Of a stretch of 64,000 nt of DNA, positions 34,923-43,423 are shown piece after piece; position 1 is the stretch's first letter; every line of letters starts with the position of its first letter. The notes under the pieces are model-generated. The model had not been told where the DNA came from. It worked only from the letters and a program-made list of their open reading frames with translations, and did no database searches. Position numbers and translations under genes: made by a program. This DNA is from Pseudomonadota bacterium. GTDB lineage: Bacteria; Pseudomonadota; Gammaproteobacteria; Pseudomonadales; Oceanobacteraceae. The stretch covers positions 186,426 through 250,425 of the forward strand of contig JAIXHJ010000003.1 in assembly GCA_030145845.1 (NCBI GenBank), written 5' to 3'.

Positions 34923-34972
34923 CGCAGCGTTCCTTCCGACGGGATTAAGATCGCTGCAGTATGCACTTTGCC

Positions 34973-35338
34973 CTATGGGGCAGAGTCAAGAGGCTGTTGG
35001 GCAGGACACTGATGAATCTCCTGCAGACACTGGTCAATACTCCGCAGGCGCTGCTGCTGGTTGCGTATTGCCTGTTCGGCTTCGTGTCGCAACTCGGTGA
35101 GTAATGTCCGCACTGCCTGCCAGTCCGGATGGCGGGCATCCTGTATGGCGGACCGCAGACGGGACAGGGGAATCTGAATCCGGCGCGCTTCGGCAAGCAG
35201 CAGGAGCAGGTCGATGTCAGCCTGACTGAAACTGCGGTAGGTGCCTTTGCGCGCCGGCCGGATCAGCCCCTGTTGTTCGTACAGGCGGATGGCTTTGCAG
35301 CTGAGGCCGGTCAGCGCCGATGCTTCACCGATTTTCAT
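34973..35338 (-). CDS. MerR-family transcriptional regulator
   Basis: A 121-residue MerR regulator: KIGEASALTGLSCKAIRLYE, then GLIRPARKGTYRSFSQADI, a dimerisation helix, and a short tail with two cysteines (CLQEIHQC). The Cys spacing recalls effector sites of metal- or thiol-sensing MerR proteins but differs from CueR, so no ligand is assigned. It overlaps the ROK kinase gene by four bases and precedes the quinone-reductase-like gene, forming a likely three-gene unit. Confidence 0.88.
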   Translation of the reverse strand: MKIGEASALTGLSCKAIRLYEQQGLIRPARKGTYRSFSQADIDLLLLLAEARRIQIPLSRLRSAIQDARHPDWQAVRTLLTELRHEAEQAIRNQQQRLRSIDQCLQEIHQCPAQQPLDSAP

Positions 35339-36237
35339 CGTGCAGCTCCCAGCCAGGCGGCGCCGCGGACGCCGCTGGAATCACCGTGCACGGCCTGTTT
35401 CAGTGGGGTGAGTACGGTGTCTGAAAACACGTAGTCAGACCACAGGCGCGGCACCGCGTCATAAATACCAGGCATGTTGGATACGCCGCCACCGAGCACA
35501 ATCACATGCGGGTCCATCAGGTTGATCACCGCTGCCAGCGCTTTGGCCAGCCGGCGGTAGTAGGCATTCAGCACGGCCACGGCCTGCGGATCACCGCTGA
35601 TGGCCTGCTGCTGCCATTGCGGGGCGGGTCTGTCCTGACCGGTTTCCAGCAGCGCCTGGCGGCGCAGCCCGGTGCCGGACAGCAGGGTTTCCAGACAGCC
35701 ACGCTGACCACAGTAACAATCGAACTCGCCGTCTTCTTCGCTGCGCCAGGGCAGCGGATTGTGTCCCCATTCACCAGCAATGGCGTTGGGGCCGCCGATC
35801 AGCCGGCCATTGATGACCCAGCCGCCACCACAGCCAGTACCGATAATGACGGCAAACACGCTGGCATAGCCGGCCCCGGCGCCATCACTGGCTTCTGACA
35901 GGGCCAGACAGTCCGCATCGTTGGCCAGAAAAACCGGGCGCTGCAGACGCTGCTGCAGATCGCCCTGAAAATCCTTGCCGATCAGGCAGGTGGTGTTGGC
36001 ATTTTTGACCAGACCGCTGGCCGGGCTGACAGCCCCGGGAATGCCGATACCCAGGGTAAAATCGCTGACTCCCAGCGTGGCTGCCGCGTTGTCCGTCATG
36101 GCGCCGATATTGGCGACGATGGCGTCATAACTGTGGGCCGGAGTAGGGGTGCGCTGGCGCAGCAGGGCGCGGCCCTGTTCATCGAGAACGATGATTTCTG
36201 TCTTGGTTCCGCCGAGGTCGATTCCGAATTGCAGCAT
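35335..36237 (-). CDS. ROK-family sugar kinase (fructokinase or N-acetylglucosamine kinase type)
   Basis: A 300-residue ROK kinase. The phosphate motif is FGIDLGGTKTEIIVLD, the sugar-binding part NDADCLALSEA and ValIle-Gly-Thr (IGTGCGGGW), the zinc site lies in GEWGHNPLPW and CYCGQRGCLETLLSGTGL, and the second nucleotide loop is VIVLGGGVSN. The sequence best matches the Mak/NagK group of E. coli, which phosphorylates fructose or N-acetylglucosamine. NagK would fit with the AmpG-type wall recycling nearby, but the substrate is not decided. It overlaps the MerR gene by ATGA. Confidence 0.88.
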   Translation of the reverse strand: MLQFGIDLGGTKTEIIVLDEQGRALLRQRTPTPAHSYDAIVANIGAMTDNAAATLGVSDFTLGIGIPGAVSPASGLVKNANTTCLIGKDFQGDLQQRLQRPVFLANDADCLALSEASDGAGAGYASVFAVIIGTGCGGGWVINGRLIGGPNAIAGEWGHNPLPWRSEEDGEFDCYCGQRGCLETLLSGTGLRRQALLETGQDRPAPQWQQQAISGDPQAVAVLNAYYRRLAKALAAVINLMDPHVIVLGGGVSNMPGIYDAVPRLWSDYVFSDTVLTPLKQAVHGDSSGVRGAAWLGAAR

Positions 36238-36318
36238 GTCTGTGATCTGGATAAGCAGGAGATGGAAACAGTGAGGAAGAGTGCCGGCCGGGCAGGAGAG
36301 CCACAGGCCGGCGGCTGG

Positions 36319-36666
36319 TCAGCCGGCAGGATGCTGGTAACTTTTCATCATGGTATCCAGCATGTCGGAGACATTGCTGATCCGGCAGCCGGTGCCGTAC
36401 AGACTGGGCGTGATGCGGTCACACCAGATAACTTCGGCGTGGCAGTTACCGGTGCGGCGGCCGTTGATGTTGGGGGGAATGTCCACCATCGACAGCAGCA
36501 GACTGGTGCCGGGTTTGATTTCGTCATAGGTGGAAATCATGACCCCCTGCTCGGAGCAGTCGACCAGTAATCCGAGGTATTCCTTGCTGTGCTCATCGAA
36601 TACACTCACGCTGCTTTTCAGGATCCAGCGTGGATGCATACGTTGTTCAGGTGTCTGGCTGCTCAT
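36319..36666 (-). CDS. PilZ domain protein
   Basis: A 115-residue single-domain PilZ protein, a cyclic di-GMP effector fold. HPRWILKSSVSVFDEHSKEYLG covers the RxxxR-like position in a weakened form (R-W-I-L-K), and LVDCSEQGVMIST is the D/NxSxxG motif in recognisable form. Because the Arg motif is partly degenerate, c-di-GMP binding should not be taken for granted. The start at 36666 has GGGAG about 6 bases upstream; a TTG six bases earlier is rejected. It is divergent from cobU. Confidence 0.83.
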   Translation of the reverse strand: MSSQTPEQRMHPRWILKSSVSVFDEHSKEYLGLLVDCSEQGVMISTYDEIKPGTSLLLSMVDIPPNINGRRTGNCHAEVIWCDRITPSLYGTGCRISNVSDMLDTMMKSYQHPAG

Positions 36667-36726
36667 AAGCAACTCCCTGTATTCTTCTGTTTTTCACCAG
36701 TTTAGACCCAAGGCTCAGGAAAACCT

Positions 36727-37254
36727 ATGGCCCGTATTGAACTAATTCTCGGTGGCGCCCGCTCGGGTAAAAGCCGTTACGCCGAGGAACAGGCGCAGCA
36801 GAGCGGTCGTCCGGTGGTGTATATTGCCACAGCAACGGCACAGGATGGTGAGATGGCGCAGCGTATCCATCATCATCAGCAGCGCCGCCCGGCGGAGTGG
36901 CAGACGCTGGAAGAGCCGCTGGCGCTGGCACAGGCCATTCAGCGGGCCGGGCCGGACAGCCTGATTCTGGTGGACTGCCTGACCCTCTGGCTGACCAACT
37001 GTCTGCTGGATAACGATCCGGAGCAGTGGGCGCTGCAGCGTAAGCAGCTGCTTACACTGCTGGCATCCTGCCCGGCCGACCTGCTGTTGGTCAGCAATGA
37101 AGTCGGTGGCGGAGTGGTGCCGATGGGCGAGCTGAGCCGCCGTTTTGTCGATGAAGCCGGCTGGCTGCATCAGGCCATTGCCGCACAGGCCAGCGACGTA
37201 ACGCTGGTGGTGGCCGGCATTCCGCTGGCGGTGAAACGTTCCGCGCATTCCTGA
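36727..37254 (+). CDS. cobU: Adenosylcobinamide kinase/adenosylcobinamide-phosphate guanylyltransferase
   Basis: Activates adenosylcobinamide by phosphorylation and then GMP transfer, the first step of nucleotide-loop assembly. The P-loop is LILGGARSGKSRYAEE, followed by YIATATAQDGEMAQRI with the guanylated His region (HHHQQRRPAEW) and LVDCLTLWLTN, then VSNEVGGGVVP. 175 residues is a normal length. It leads cobUTCS; no B12 riboswitch precedes it, the gap to PilZ being only 60 bases. Confidence 0.95.
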   Translation: MARIELILGGARSGKSRYAEEQAQQSGRPVVYIATATAQDGEMAQRIHHHQQRRPAEWQTLEEPLALAQAIQRAGPDSLILVDCLTLWLTNCLLDNDPEQWALQRKQLLTLLASCPADLLLVSNEVGGGVVPMGELSRRFVDEAGWLHQAIAAQASDVTLVVAGIPLAVKRSAHS

Positions 37255-37287
37255 AGCAATTGTTAACTTTGTAAATAAAGAGACGAT

Positions 37288-38343
37288 ATGACTGTCGAAA
37301 CCTGGTGGCAGGCGCCCACCGCTGAAATCTCAGAATCCATCCGTCAGCAGGCCCTTGAACGCCAGTTGCAGCTGACCAAACCACCGGGCTCGCTGGGTGA
37401 GCTGGAGCAGGTTGCGGTGGCTTTCGCCGCCTGGCAGGGGCAGGTGAAAGCGGAAATCCGCCAGCCGGCGTGTGTGGTGTTCGCCGGTGATCACGGGGTG
37501 GTGGCACAGGGTGTATCAGCCTTCCCGCAGGCGGTGACGGTGGAAATGCTGAAGAATTTTGTCGCCGGCGGCGCGGCCATTTCGGTGCTGGCCAGACACC
37601 ATGATATGCAGCTGGCGGTGGTGAACTGCGGTACCGCCATCCCCTGTGATGAGCTTGAGGGCGTGATCCAGCGGGTGGTGATGCCGGGCACCCGCGACTT
37701 CTCACAGCAGGCGGCCATGAATGAAGCGCAGATGCTGGCGGCGCTGCGGGTCGGGGCTGAGCAGCTGGAACGGCTGCACGGTGAAGGCTGTGATCTGTTT
37801 ATTGCCGGCGAAATGGGCATCGGTAATACCTCGGCTGCCAGTTGCCTGAGCGCGCTGCTGCTGGCGCAGGATGTGAATGCGCTGACTGGCCCGGGTACCG
37901 GCATGGCCGGGCAGGCCCTGAGTCATAAGCAACAGGTACTGGCAGCCAGTGTGGAGCGTGCCCGGCCATTAGTAACAACGCCGCTGGAGGCCCTGCAGCA
38001 GGTCGGCGGACTGGAAGTCGCGGCGATGACGGGGGCCTATCTGCGGGCTGCCCAGCTTGGTATTCCGGTGCTGGTGGATGGCTTTATTGCCACTTCGGCG
38101 GCCCTGCTGGCTGTGCGTCTGAATCCGGCAGTACGGGACTGGATGCTGTTCGGTCACCAGTCTGCTGAACCCGGTCACCGGGCGCTGCTGGAAGTGCTGA
38201 ATGCACGTCCGCTGGTACAGCTGGGTATGCGTCTGGGTGAAGGCTCCGGTGCCGGTGTGGCACTGGCGATTATCCGCGAGGCGCTGGCTCTGCATAACGG
38301 CATGGCCACCTTTGCTGAAGCCGCCATTTCATCCGCTGACTGA
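37288..38343 (+). CDS. cobT: Nicotinate-nucleotide-dimethylbenzimidazole phosphoribosyltransferase
   Basis: Makes alpha-ribazole 5'-phosphate, the lower ligand of cobalamin, from nicotinate mononucleotide and 5,6-dimethylbenzimidazole. The 351 residues include LTKPPGSLGELE, VFAGDHGVVAQGVSAFP, EMGIGNTSAAS and the catalytic-Glu block GMRLGEGSGAGVAL. It starts 33 bases after cobU and ends two bases before cobC, consistent with an operon. Confidence 0.96.
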   Translation: MTVETWWQAPTAEISESIRQQALERQLQLTKPPGSLGELEQVAVAFAAWQGQVKAEIRQPACVVFAGDHGVVAQGVSAFPQAVTVEMLKNFVAGGAAISVLARHHDMQLAVVNCGTAIPCDELEGVIQRVVMPGTRDFSQQAAMNEAQMLAALRVGAEQLERLHGEGCDLFIAGEMGIGNTSAASCLSALLLAQDVNALTGPGTGMAGQALSHKQQVLAASVERARPLVTTPLEALQQVGGLEVAAMTGAYLRAAQLGIPVLVDGFIATSAALLAVRLNPAVRDWMLFGHQSAEPGHRALLEVLNARPLVQLGMRLGEGSGAGVALAIIREALALHNGMATFAEAAISSAD

Positions 38344-38345
38344 CC

Positions 38346-38993
38346 ATGACCACGACACGCATTGATCTGATCCGTCATGGTGAACCCGAAGGTGGCAATG
38401 TCTTCCGTGGCCGGATTAATCCGCCGCTGACAGCTAACGGCCGCTGGCAGATGCGTGAACGGCTGCGGCGTTTTCCGGCACCCTGGCAGCGGGTGATCAG
38501 CTCGCCGTTGCAGCGTTGTGCCGAAGCCGCGGCGACGCTGGCGCAGCAGTGTGCCATTCCGCTGCAGCTGGATGAGCGCTGGATTGAAATAGATTATGGT
38601 CAGTGGGAAAACCGGCCGGTGGATGAGGTGTTGCGGGAGCATGCCGATGAGGCGCAGAGACTGTGGGCGGATCCGCTGAATTTCTGTGCCCCGGGCGGCG
38701 AAGCCGTCCGCCATTTTCAGCAGCGTCTGCTGCAGGCGTGGCAGAGTCTGCTGGAACAGTATGCCGGCGAACACCTGTTGCTGATCTGCCATGGCGGCGT
38801 GATGCGGGTGTTGGCGCAGCACCTGCTGGCACTGGAACCGCAGGCCATGAACCGGCTGGCGATTCCTTACGCCGGACTGATGCGTTACCGCATTGATCAT
38901 AGTGACTATCAGGGCGGGGCTCAGCAGTGGGTCACGCTGGAAAGTCTCGACGGTTCGGAACTGATTTATCCCGCTGCGGAGACGGAGGCATGA
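38346..38993 (+). CDS. cobC: Alpha-ribazole phosphatase, histidine phosphatase family
   Basis: A 215-residue histidine phosphatase with LIRHGEPEGGNVFRGRINPP at the N-terminus (catalytic His in RHGE), the second Arg/Glu in ERWIEIDYGQWENRPVDEV, and HGGVMRVLAQHLL carrying the second catalytic His. In this context it should dephosphorylate alpha-ribazole phosphate or adenosylcobalamin phosphate. It starts two bases after cobT and its stop overlaps the cobS start (TGATG). Confidence 0.9.
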   Translation: MTTTRIDLIRHGEPEGGNVFRGRINPPLTANGRWQMRERLRRFPAPWQRVISSPLQRCAEAAATLAQQCAIPLQLDERWIEIDYGQWENRPVDEVLREHADEAQRLWADPLNFCAPGGEAVRHFQQRLLQAWQSLLEQYAGEHLLLICHGGVMRVLAQHLLALEPQAMNRLAIPYAGLMRYRIDHSDYQGGAQQWVTLESLDGSELIYPAAETEA

Positions 38994-39784
38994 TGCGGGA
39001 GCAATGGTGGGCATTCTGGTATGCGATGGCTTTTTTAACCCGCCTGCCGGTGCCGTATTTACAGCGTACCGACGATAAGACCGCCGCCGCATCGCTGACG
39101 TATTATCCACTGGTCGGCGCTGTGCTGGGCGTGATACTGCTGGCGTTTCTGGCTGGCTGCCTGAGCTACAGTCCGCAGGCTTCCCCGCTGTTACTGGCGG
39201 TGCTGCTGACGCTGATCTGGACCGCTTTCAGCGGAGCCCTGCACCTGGATGGTCTGGCCGACAGTGCTGATGCCTGGGTCGGCGGGCTGGGTAACCGCGA
39301 CAAAACCCTCGCCATTATGAAAGATCCGCAGAGTGGGCCGATGGGCGTGACCGCGGTGGTGATGATACTGCTGCTGAAAGCCGCGGCACTGGCGGCGCTG
39401 CTGAGCAAAGCCGCAGCCGGTGGCAGCTTTTATGGCTGGAATGTCTGGTTGCTGCTGGCCGCTCTGCTGCTGCTGCCGATGATGTCGCGCGCCAGTGTTA
39501 CCGGTCTGCTGGCGACCACGCCGTATGTGCGCAGCGGTGGTCTCGGCAGTGCGTTGGTCAGTGGTGCCACGCCTGTGAAAATCACCGTCACCGGGCTGCT
39601 GCTGGCTTTGCTGGCCGGTGTGTTTCTGCAGGCGCAGGCGTTGTTTATTCTGCTGCTGTGGCTGACCATTCTGATGGCGGCGCGGCAGATGATGATGAAA
39701 CGCATCGGTGGCTGTACCGGGGATACGCTGGGGGCGGTGATTGAAGTGCAGGAAGCACTGCTGCTGGCGGCGGTGGCGTTGTAA
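38993..39784 (+). CDS. cobS: Adenosylcobinamide-GDP ribazoletransferase (cobalamin synthase)
   Basis: Membrane enzyme joining adenosylcobinamide-GDP to alpha-ribazole (phosphate), the last step of cobalamin assembly. It has about six to seven hydrophobic helices and the family motifs FLTRLPVP, YYPLVGAVLG, LHLDGLADSADAW and MKDPQSGPMGV. Two adjacent ATGs (38990 and 38993) are possible; the second lies four bases after GGAGG and overlaps the cobC stop, so it is preferred. It gives 263 residues. A terminator follows. Confidence 0.94.
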   Translation: MREQWWAFWYAMAFLTRLPVPYLQRTDDKTAAASLTYYPLVGAVLGVILLAFLAGCLSYSPQASPLLLAVLLTLIWTAFSGALHLDGLADSADAWVGGLGNRDKTLAIMKDPQSGPMGVTAVVMILLLKAAALAALLSKAAAGGSFYGWNVWLLLAALLLLPMMSRASVTGLLATTPYVRSGGLGSALVSGATPVKITVTGLLLALLAGVFLQAQALFILLLWLTILMAARQMMMKRIGGCTGDTLGAVIEVQEALLLAAVAL

Positions 39785-39806
39785 TTCCATGCTGTGACAC
39801 AGACAT

Positions 39807-39837
39807 AAAAAAGCCCGGCACGGAGCCGGGCTTTTTT
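39807..39837. terminator. Bidirectional terminator between cobS and mqo
   Basis: Six A, GCCCGGC, loop ACGGA, GCCGGGC, six T; a 7-bp perfect stem with T-runs in both directions. It ends both convergent transcription units. Confidence 0.93.
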
Positions 39838-39850
39838 ATGCACAGCGCTG

Positions 39851-41329
39851 TTACTTCAGCTTCAGTACGGAGAGTGTCTTCTCACGGATACTGTTCAGCA
39901 GTTCAGCGTTGGTTTTCAGATCTTCACCGTAAGACGGGATGATTTCTTTCAGGGTGGCAGCCCAGCCATTGTTCATTTTTTCCGGGAAGCAGCGTTCAAG
40001 TACTTCCAGCATGGCTTTGGCGGCAACGGAAGCACCCGGGGAAGCACCCAGCAGGGCGGCCAGAGTACCGTCTCTGGAGGCAACCAGTTCGGTACCGAAC
40101 TCCAGCTTGCCTTTACCATCAGCGTCTTTCTTGATGATCTGAACGCGCTGACCGGCTTCGGCCAGGGTCCAGTCGCTGTCTTTACAGTCCGGGAAGTAAC
40201 CACGCAGGGTTTCAACACGGTCTGAATGCGACTGCATCACTTCGCTGATCAGGTATTTGGTCAGATCCATATTGTGGATACCAACCGACATCATCGGAAT
40301 CAGGTTGCTGACGCTGACGGATTTCAGCAGGTCCATTTTTGAACCGGCTTTCAGGAACTTGGTGGTGAAGCCAGCGTACGGGCCGAACAGCAGGGCAGGT
40401 TCGCCATTAATGATGCGGGTGTCCAGGTGCGGAACCGACATCGGCGGTGCACCGATCGCTGCTTTGCCGTATACCTTGGCGTGGTGTTTCCTGACGATGG
40501 CCGGGTCTTTACATACCAGCCACTGACCGGATACCGGGAAGCCGCCATAGCCTTTGGCTTCGTCGATGTCAGATGCCTGCAGCAGTGGCAGAGCACCGCC
40601 ACCGGCGCCGAGGAAGACGAAACCGGCATTGAGGGTTTTGTTGCTGCCGGTTTTGCGGTCTTCAATGGTGACCGTCCAGCTGCCGTCTTTTTCGTGTTTA
40701 AAGTCTTCAACCTGATGTTCCAGCAGCAGCTCGAAATTGTCTTTCTGCTGCAGGCGGGCAACCAGACTGCGGGTCAGGGAACCGAAGTCGACATCGGAAC
40801 CGTGCTGTACGCGGGTCGCGGCGACTTTTTCTGCCGGATCGCGTCCTTCCATTACCAGAGGCATCCATTCACGCAGAACTTCCGGGTCTTCGCTGAATTC
40901 CATCTCTTTGAACAGATGGTGGGCACTCAGTTTTTCGTAACGCTGACGCAGGAATGCAACGTTGGCCTCGCCCCAGACAAAGCTCATATGCGGTGTGCTG
41001 TTGATAAACTGGGAAGGTTCCGGCAGCGAGCCGTGTTCGACCATGTAGGTCCAGAGTTGCAGGGAGATTTCGAAGTTAGCGTTGATGGTCAGGGCGCGGT
41101 CGATGGTGACGTTGCCGTTTTCGTCCTGAGGTGTGTAGTTCAGTTCGCAGTAGCCTGCGTGTCCGGTACCGGCATTATTCCAGCCATCGGTACTTTCGTG
41201 AGCTACATGGTCAAGACGTTCAACCATGGTAATTTTGAGGGACGGGTCCAGCTTGGTAAGCAGTGTGCCGAGAGTGGCACTCATGACCCCGCCTCCGACA
41301 AGGAGCACATCGACCTTTTGTATAGTCAT
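39851..41329 (-). CDS. mqo: Malate:quinone oxidoreductase
   Basis: Membrane-associated FAD enzyme that oxidises malate to oxaloacetate and passes electrons to quinone. The 492 residues begin with the FAD motif DVLLVGGGVMSATLGTLL and the Mqo hallmark block STDGWNNAGTGHAGYCELNY; VFLGAGGGALPLLQ, GFPVSGQWLV and ASPGASVAAKAMLEVLE also match the family. AAAGG precedes the ATG. It is monocistronic between a terminator and a long non-coding region that holds its promoter. Confidence 0.96.
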   Translation of the reverse strand: MTIQKVDVLLVGGGVMSATLGTLLTKLDPSLKITMVERLDHVAHESTDGWNNAGTGHAGYCELNYTPQDENGNVTIDRALTINANFEISLQLWTYMVEHGSLPEPSQFINSTPHMSFVWGEANVAFLRQRYEKLSAHHLFKEMEFSEDPEVLREWMPLVMEGRDPAEKVAATRVQHGSDVDFGSLTRSLVARLQQKDNFELLLEHQVEDFKHEKDGSWTVTIEDRKTGSNKTLNAGFVFLGAGGGALPLLQASDIDEAKGYGGFPVSGQWLVCKDPAIVRKHHAKVYGKAAIGAPPMSVPHLDTRIINGEPALLFGPYAGFTTKFLKAGSKMDLLKSVSVSNLIPMMSVGIHNMDLTKYLISEVMQSHSDRVETLRGYFPDCKDSDWTLAEAGQRVQIIKKDADGKGKLEFGTELVASRDGTLAALLGASPGASVAAKAMLEVLERCFPEKMNNGWAATLKEIIPSYGEDLKTNAELLNSIREKTLSVLKLK

Positions 41330-41453
41330 CGGGATTTCGCCTTTAAATCAGAATAAAAACATCTGCTGGTGCATGTTCCGCTGCCAGCGGGCTTGTGGCC
41401 CAGGGTCTGTGTCTCCCGGGTAAGGAGTCAGACACAGCGAAATGGAACGTCGC

Positions 41454-41482
41454 TTTATACACAGCCGGAAAGTGGCTTACAA
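41454..41482 (-). promoter_or_regulatory. Probable mqo promoter with a leader hairpin
   Basis: TTGTAA (-35), 17 bases and TATAAA (-10) on the minus strand predict +1 near 41447 and a leader of about 118 bases. That leader begins with an 8-bp inverted repeat, CTGTGTCT (41407-41414) and AGACACAG (41430-41437). Confidence 0.5.
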
Positions 41483-42007
41483 CTGTGTGGGCGGCGCTTA
41501 CTACTAACGTATATTTCAGACCCGGAATGCTGATAGCACAAGGCCACCATACCGCACCTGAACCATCCGGGCCGGCTGCGGGTATGAAATCACGTTAAAT
41601 CCTGTCAGTTATGTCAGTCCGTGGCCGGGCTCGCGCTGGAGACCTGAGGAGGGACGGGGGACTGATGTCGGGCGGCTGAGCTGTGTCTGTGTCCGGTGAG
41701 AGCAGAACCCGGTGCAACGGTGTAGGGGATCTGTGCCTGAGTGGCTGAAGGTCCGGGACAACAGGATTTACCACAAACTCAGCAATACTACTTAATGGCG
41801 CGAAAAATACCGGAAAAGGGCAGACCGGTCAAACACTGTTGGCCGCCGGGCGGGGGAAAGCCTGCTGTTTTTTTCTGATCAGTCTGATCCATTGATGAGC
41901 ACTATCCGTCGCGGCTGAGGTGAATTTGCGCCAGCCCCGGCAAGCCGCTAAGGTGAGTTCTTTCTCTCTTGCTGCATGATGCTGTCCGGACCGGAGGGGT
42001 CGTCTTT
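41483..42007. other. Long non-coding region between mqo and ycaD-like gene
   Basis: Together with the mqo leader, 678 bases here lack a credible gene; short open frames have no ribosome site or similarity. Repeats of CTGTGT occur (for example at about 41680). Near 41850-41877 a weak stem (CGGGC/GCCTG, with one G-U pair) is followed by CTG and a run of seven T on the plus strand. That could end a small RNA, but no upstream promoter is clear. No tRNA or known regulator is recognised. Confidence 0.3.
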
Positions 42008-43261
42008 ATGTTGCCGCTGATTTTCCCGATTACTGCGTTACTGAGCGGTGCTGCGCTGCTGCTGCTGGGCACTGGCCTGCTGAATACGCTGCTGGCTATC
42101 CGCGGGCCGCTGGAAGGCTATCAGGACAGCAGTATGGGGATGATCATGTCCGGCTATTTTGTCGGCTTTTTCGTCGGTACTTTCCTTGCCCTGCGGCTGA
42201 TTCAGCGCATTGGGCATATCCGTGCCTTTGCCTTCTGCGCGGCGCTGGTGTCCTGCTCAGCGCTGCTGCACGTGCTGTTCATTAATCCGCTGGCCTGGGG
42301 GCTGAGCCGGGTACTGACCGGCATGGCTCTGGTGATCCTGTATACCATCATTGAAAGCTGGCTGAACGCCCAGACGCCACCGGAACAGCGCGGACGGGTG
42401 TTTGCCATTTATATGGTGGTGAATCTGGGAGCGCTGGCGCTGGCGCAGCAGTTTCTGCTGTTCGGTGAGGCCTCCGGCTTCGCGCTGTTTGCGGTAGCGG
42501 CGATGCTGATCAGCATGAGTCTGCTGCCGGTGACCTGGACCCGTGTGCGCCAGCCGGAGGTGCAGGATGTGAAACGCTTCAGTACCCGGCGGCTGTTCAG
42601 GATCGCCCCGGTTGCCCTGTATGGCGCACTGCTGTCCGGTCTGGCCATGGGCGCTTTCTGGGGCATGGGCGCTGTGTATGCGGCGCGTCTGGGACTGGAT
42701 GATCATGGGGTAGCCACCTTTGTCACCTGCGCCATTCTCGGCGGTGCGGTCTTCCAGTTTCCGCTCGGACGCTATTCCGACAAGCATGACCGGCGCCGGG
42801 TGGTAGCCGTGGTCGCCGGGCTGGCGGCACTGGCTGCGGCAATGATGGTACCGCTGTCACAGGCCGGCTGGTGGCTGATGGCGGCAATTGCGCTCTATGG
42901 TGGACTGGCCTTTGCTGTGTATCCGCTGGCGGTGGCGCATCTGGTTGACCATCTGGAAGGGGACGACATTCTGGCCGGGGGCAGCGCCCTGCTGCTGTTG
43001 CACGGTATTGGTGCGGCAGTCGGCCCGGCGCTGGTGGGCTGGCTGATGACGGTGACCGGCCCACACGCCCTGCCGGCTTACTTTGTCGCCGTTCAGGCCG
43101 TCCTGATGATGATGGCGGTGCAGAATTTGCAAGAGAAAACCACAGAATCACCGGAAAGCCCGGCGCAGTTCGTTCCCATGGTCCGCACAACCCCGACCGT
43201 TCTCGAAATGCTGCCGGAAGAGGCAGAAGAAGACTCTCCTGCCACTGCTCAAGGCGATTAA
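42008..43261 (+). CDS. ycaD: YcaD-like MFS transporter next to ggpPS
   Basis: A 417-residue, 12-helix major-facilitator permease of the YcaD group (MGMIMSGYFVGFFVGTFLA, ESWLNAQTPPEQRGRVFAIY, HDRRRVVAVVAGL). In Stenotrophomonas a ycaD gene lies directly beside ggpPS and its product has been proposed to move glucosylglycerol. The same pairing here supports an osmolyte-related role rather than drug efflux (inference). The start at 42008 is 8 bases after GGAGGGG; the frame opens at 41969 without conservation. It is 162 bases before ggpPS on the same strand. Confidence 0.85.
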   Translation: MLPLIFPITALLSGAALLLLGTGLLNTLLAIRGPLEGYQDSSMGMIMSGYFVGFFVGTFLALRLIQRIGHIRAFAFCAALVSCSALLHVLFINPLAWGLSRVLTGMALVILYTIIESWLNAQTPPEQRGRVFAIYMVVNLGALALAQQFLLFGEASGFALFAVAAMLISMSLLPVTWTRVRQPEVQDVKRFSTRRLFRIAPVALYGALLSGLAMGAFWGMGAVYAARLGLDDHGVATFVTCAILGGAVFQFPLGRYSDKHDRRRVVAVVAGLAALAAAMMVPLSQAGWWLMAAIALYGGLAFAVYPLAVAHLVDHLEGDDILAGGSALLLLHGIGAAVGPALVGWLMTVTGPHALPAYFVAVQAVLMMMAVQNLQEKTTESPESPAQFVPMVRTTPTVLEMLPEEAEEDSPATAQGD

Positions 43262-43423
43262 CAGCGACCGGAAAAGGATTGTCAGTGCAATCCGACTGGC
43301 CAACCGCCTGCTCCTGACGGCAGCAGGCGCTGTCCCCAGCGGCCCGTCTCCGTCGCGTCATTCATCCAGAGTGAGGGGTGCCATACCCTGTATCTCTGCG
43401 TCAGAACCTGTGAGGAGACTGTT
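43262..43423 (+). promoter_or_regulatory. Spacer with hairpins between ycaD and ggpPS
   Basis: Two perfect stems occur: GGATTG/CAATCC just after the ycaD stop, and CGCCTGCT (43305-43312) with AGCAGGCG (43322-43329). No T-run follows, so they could be processing or attenuation structures. No confident -10/-35 pair is seen, and readthrough from ycaD is possible. Confidence 0.4.

Noticed and set aside
38175-39110. 311-codon minus-strand frame opposite cobT-cobC-cobS
   Set aside because: It spans three well-supported genes on the other strand and resembles no family; a GC-driven shadow.
41395-41598. 67-codon open frame in the mqo-ycaD gap
   Set aside because: No ribosome site, unusual composition, and it overlaps the probable mqo promoter and leader repeats.
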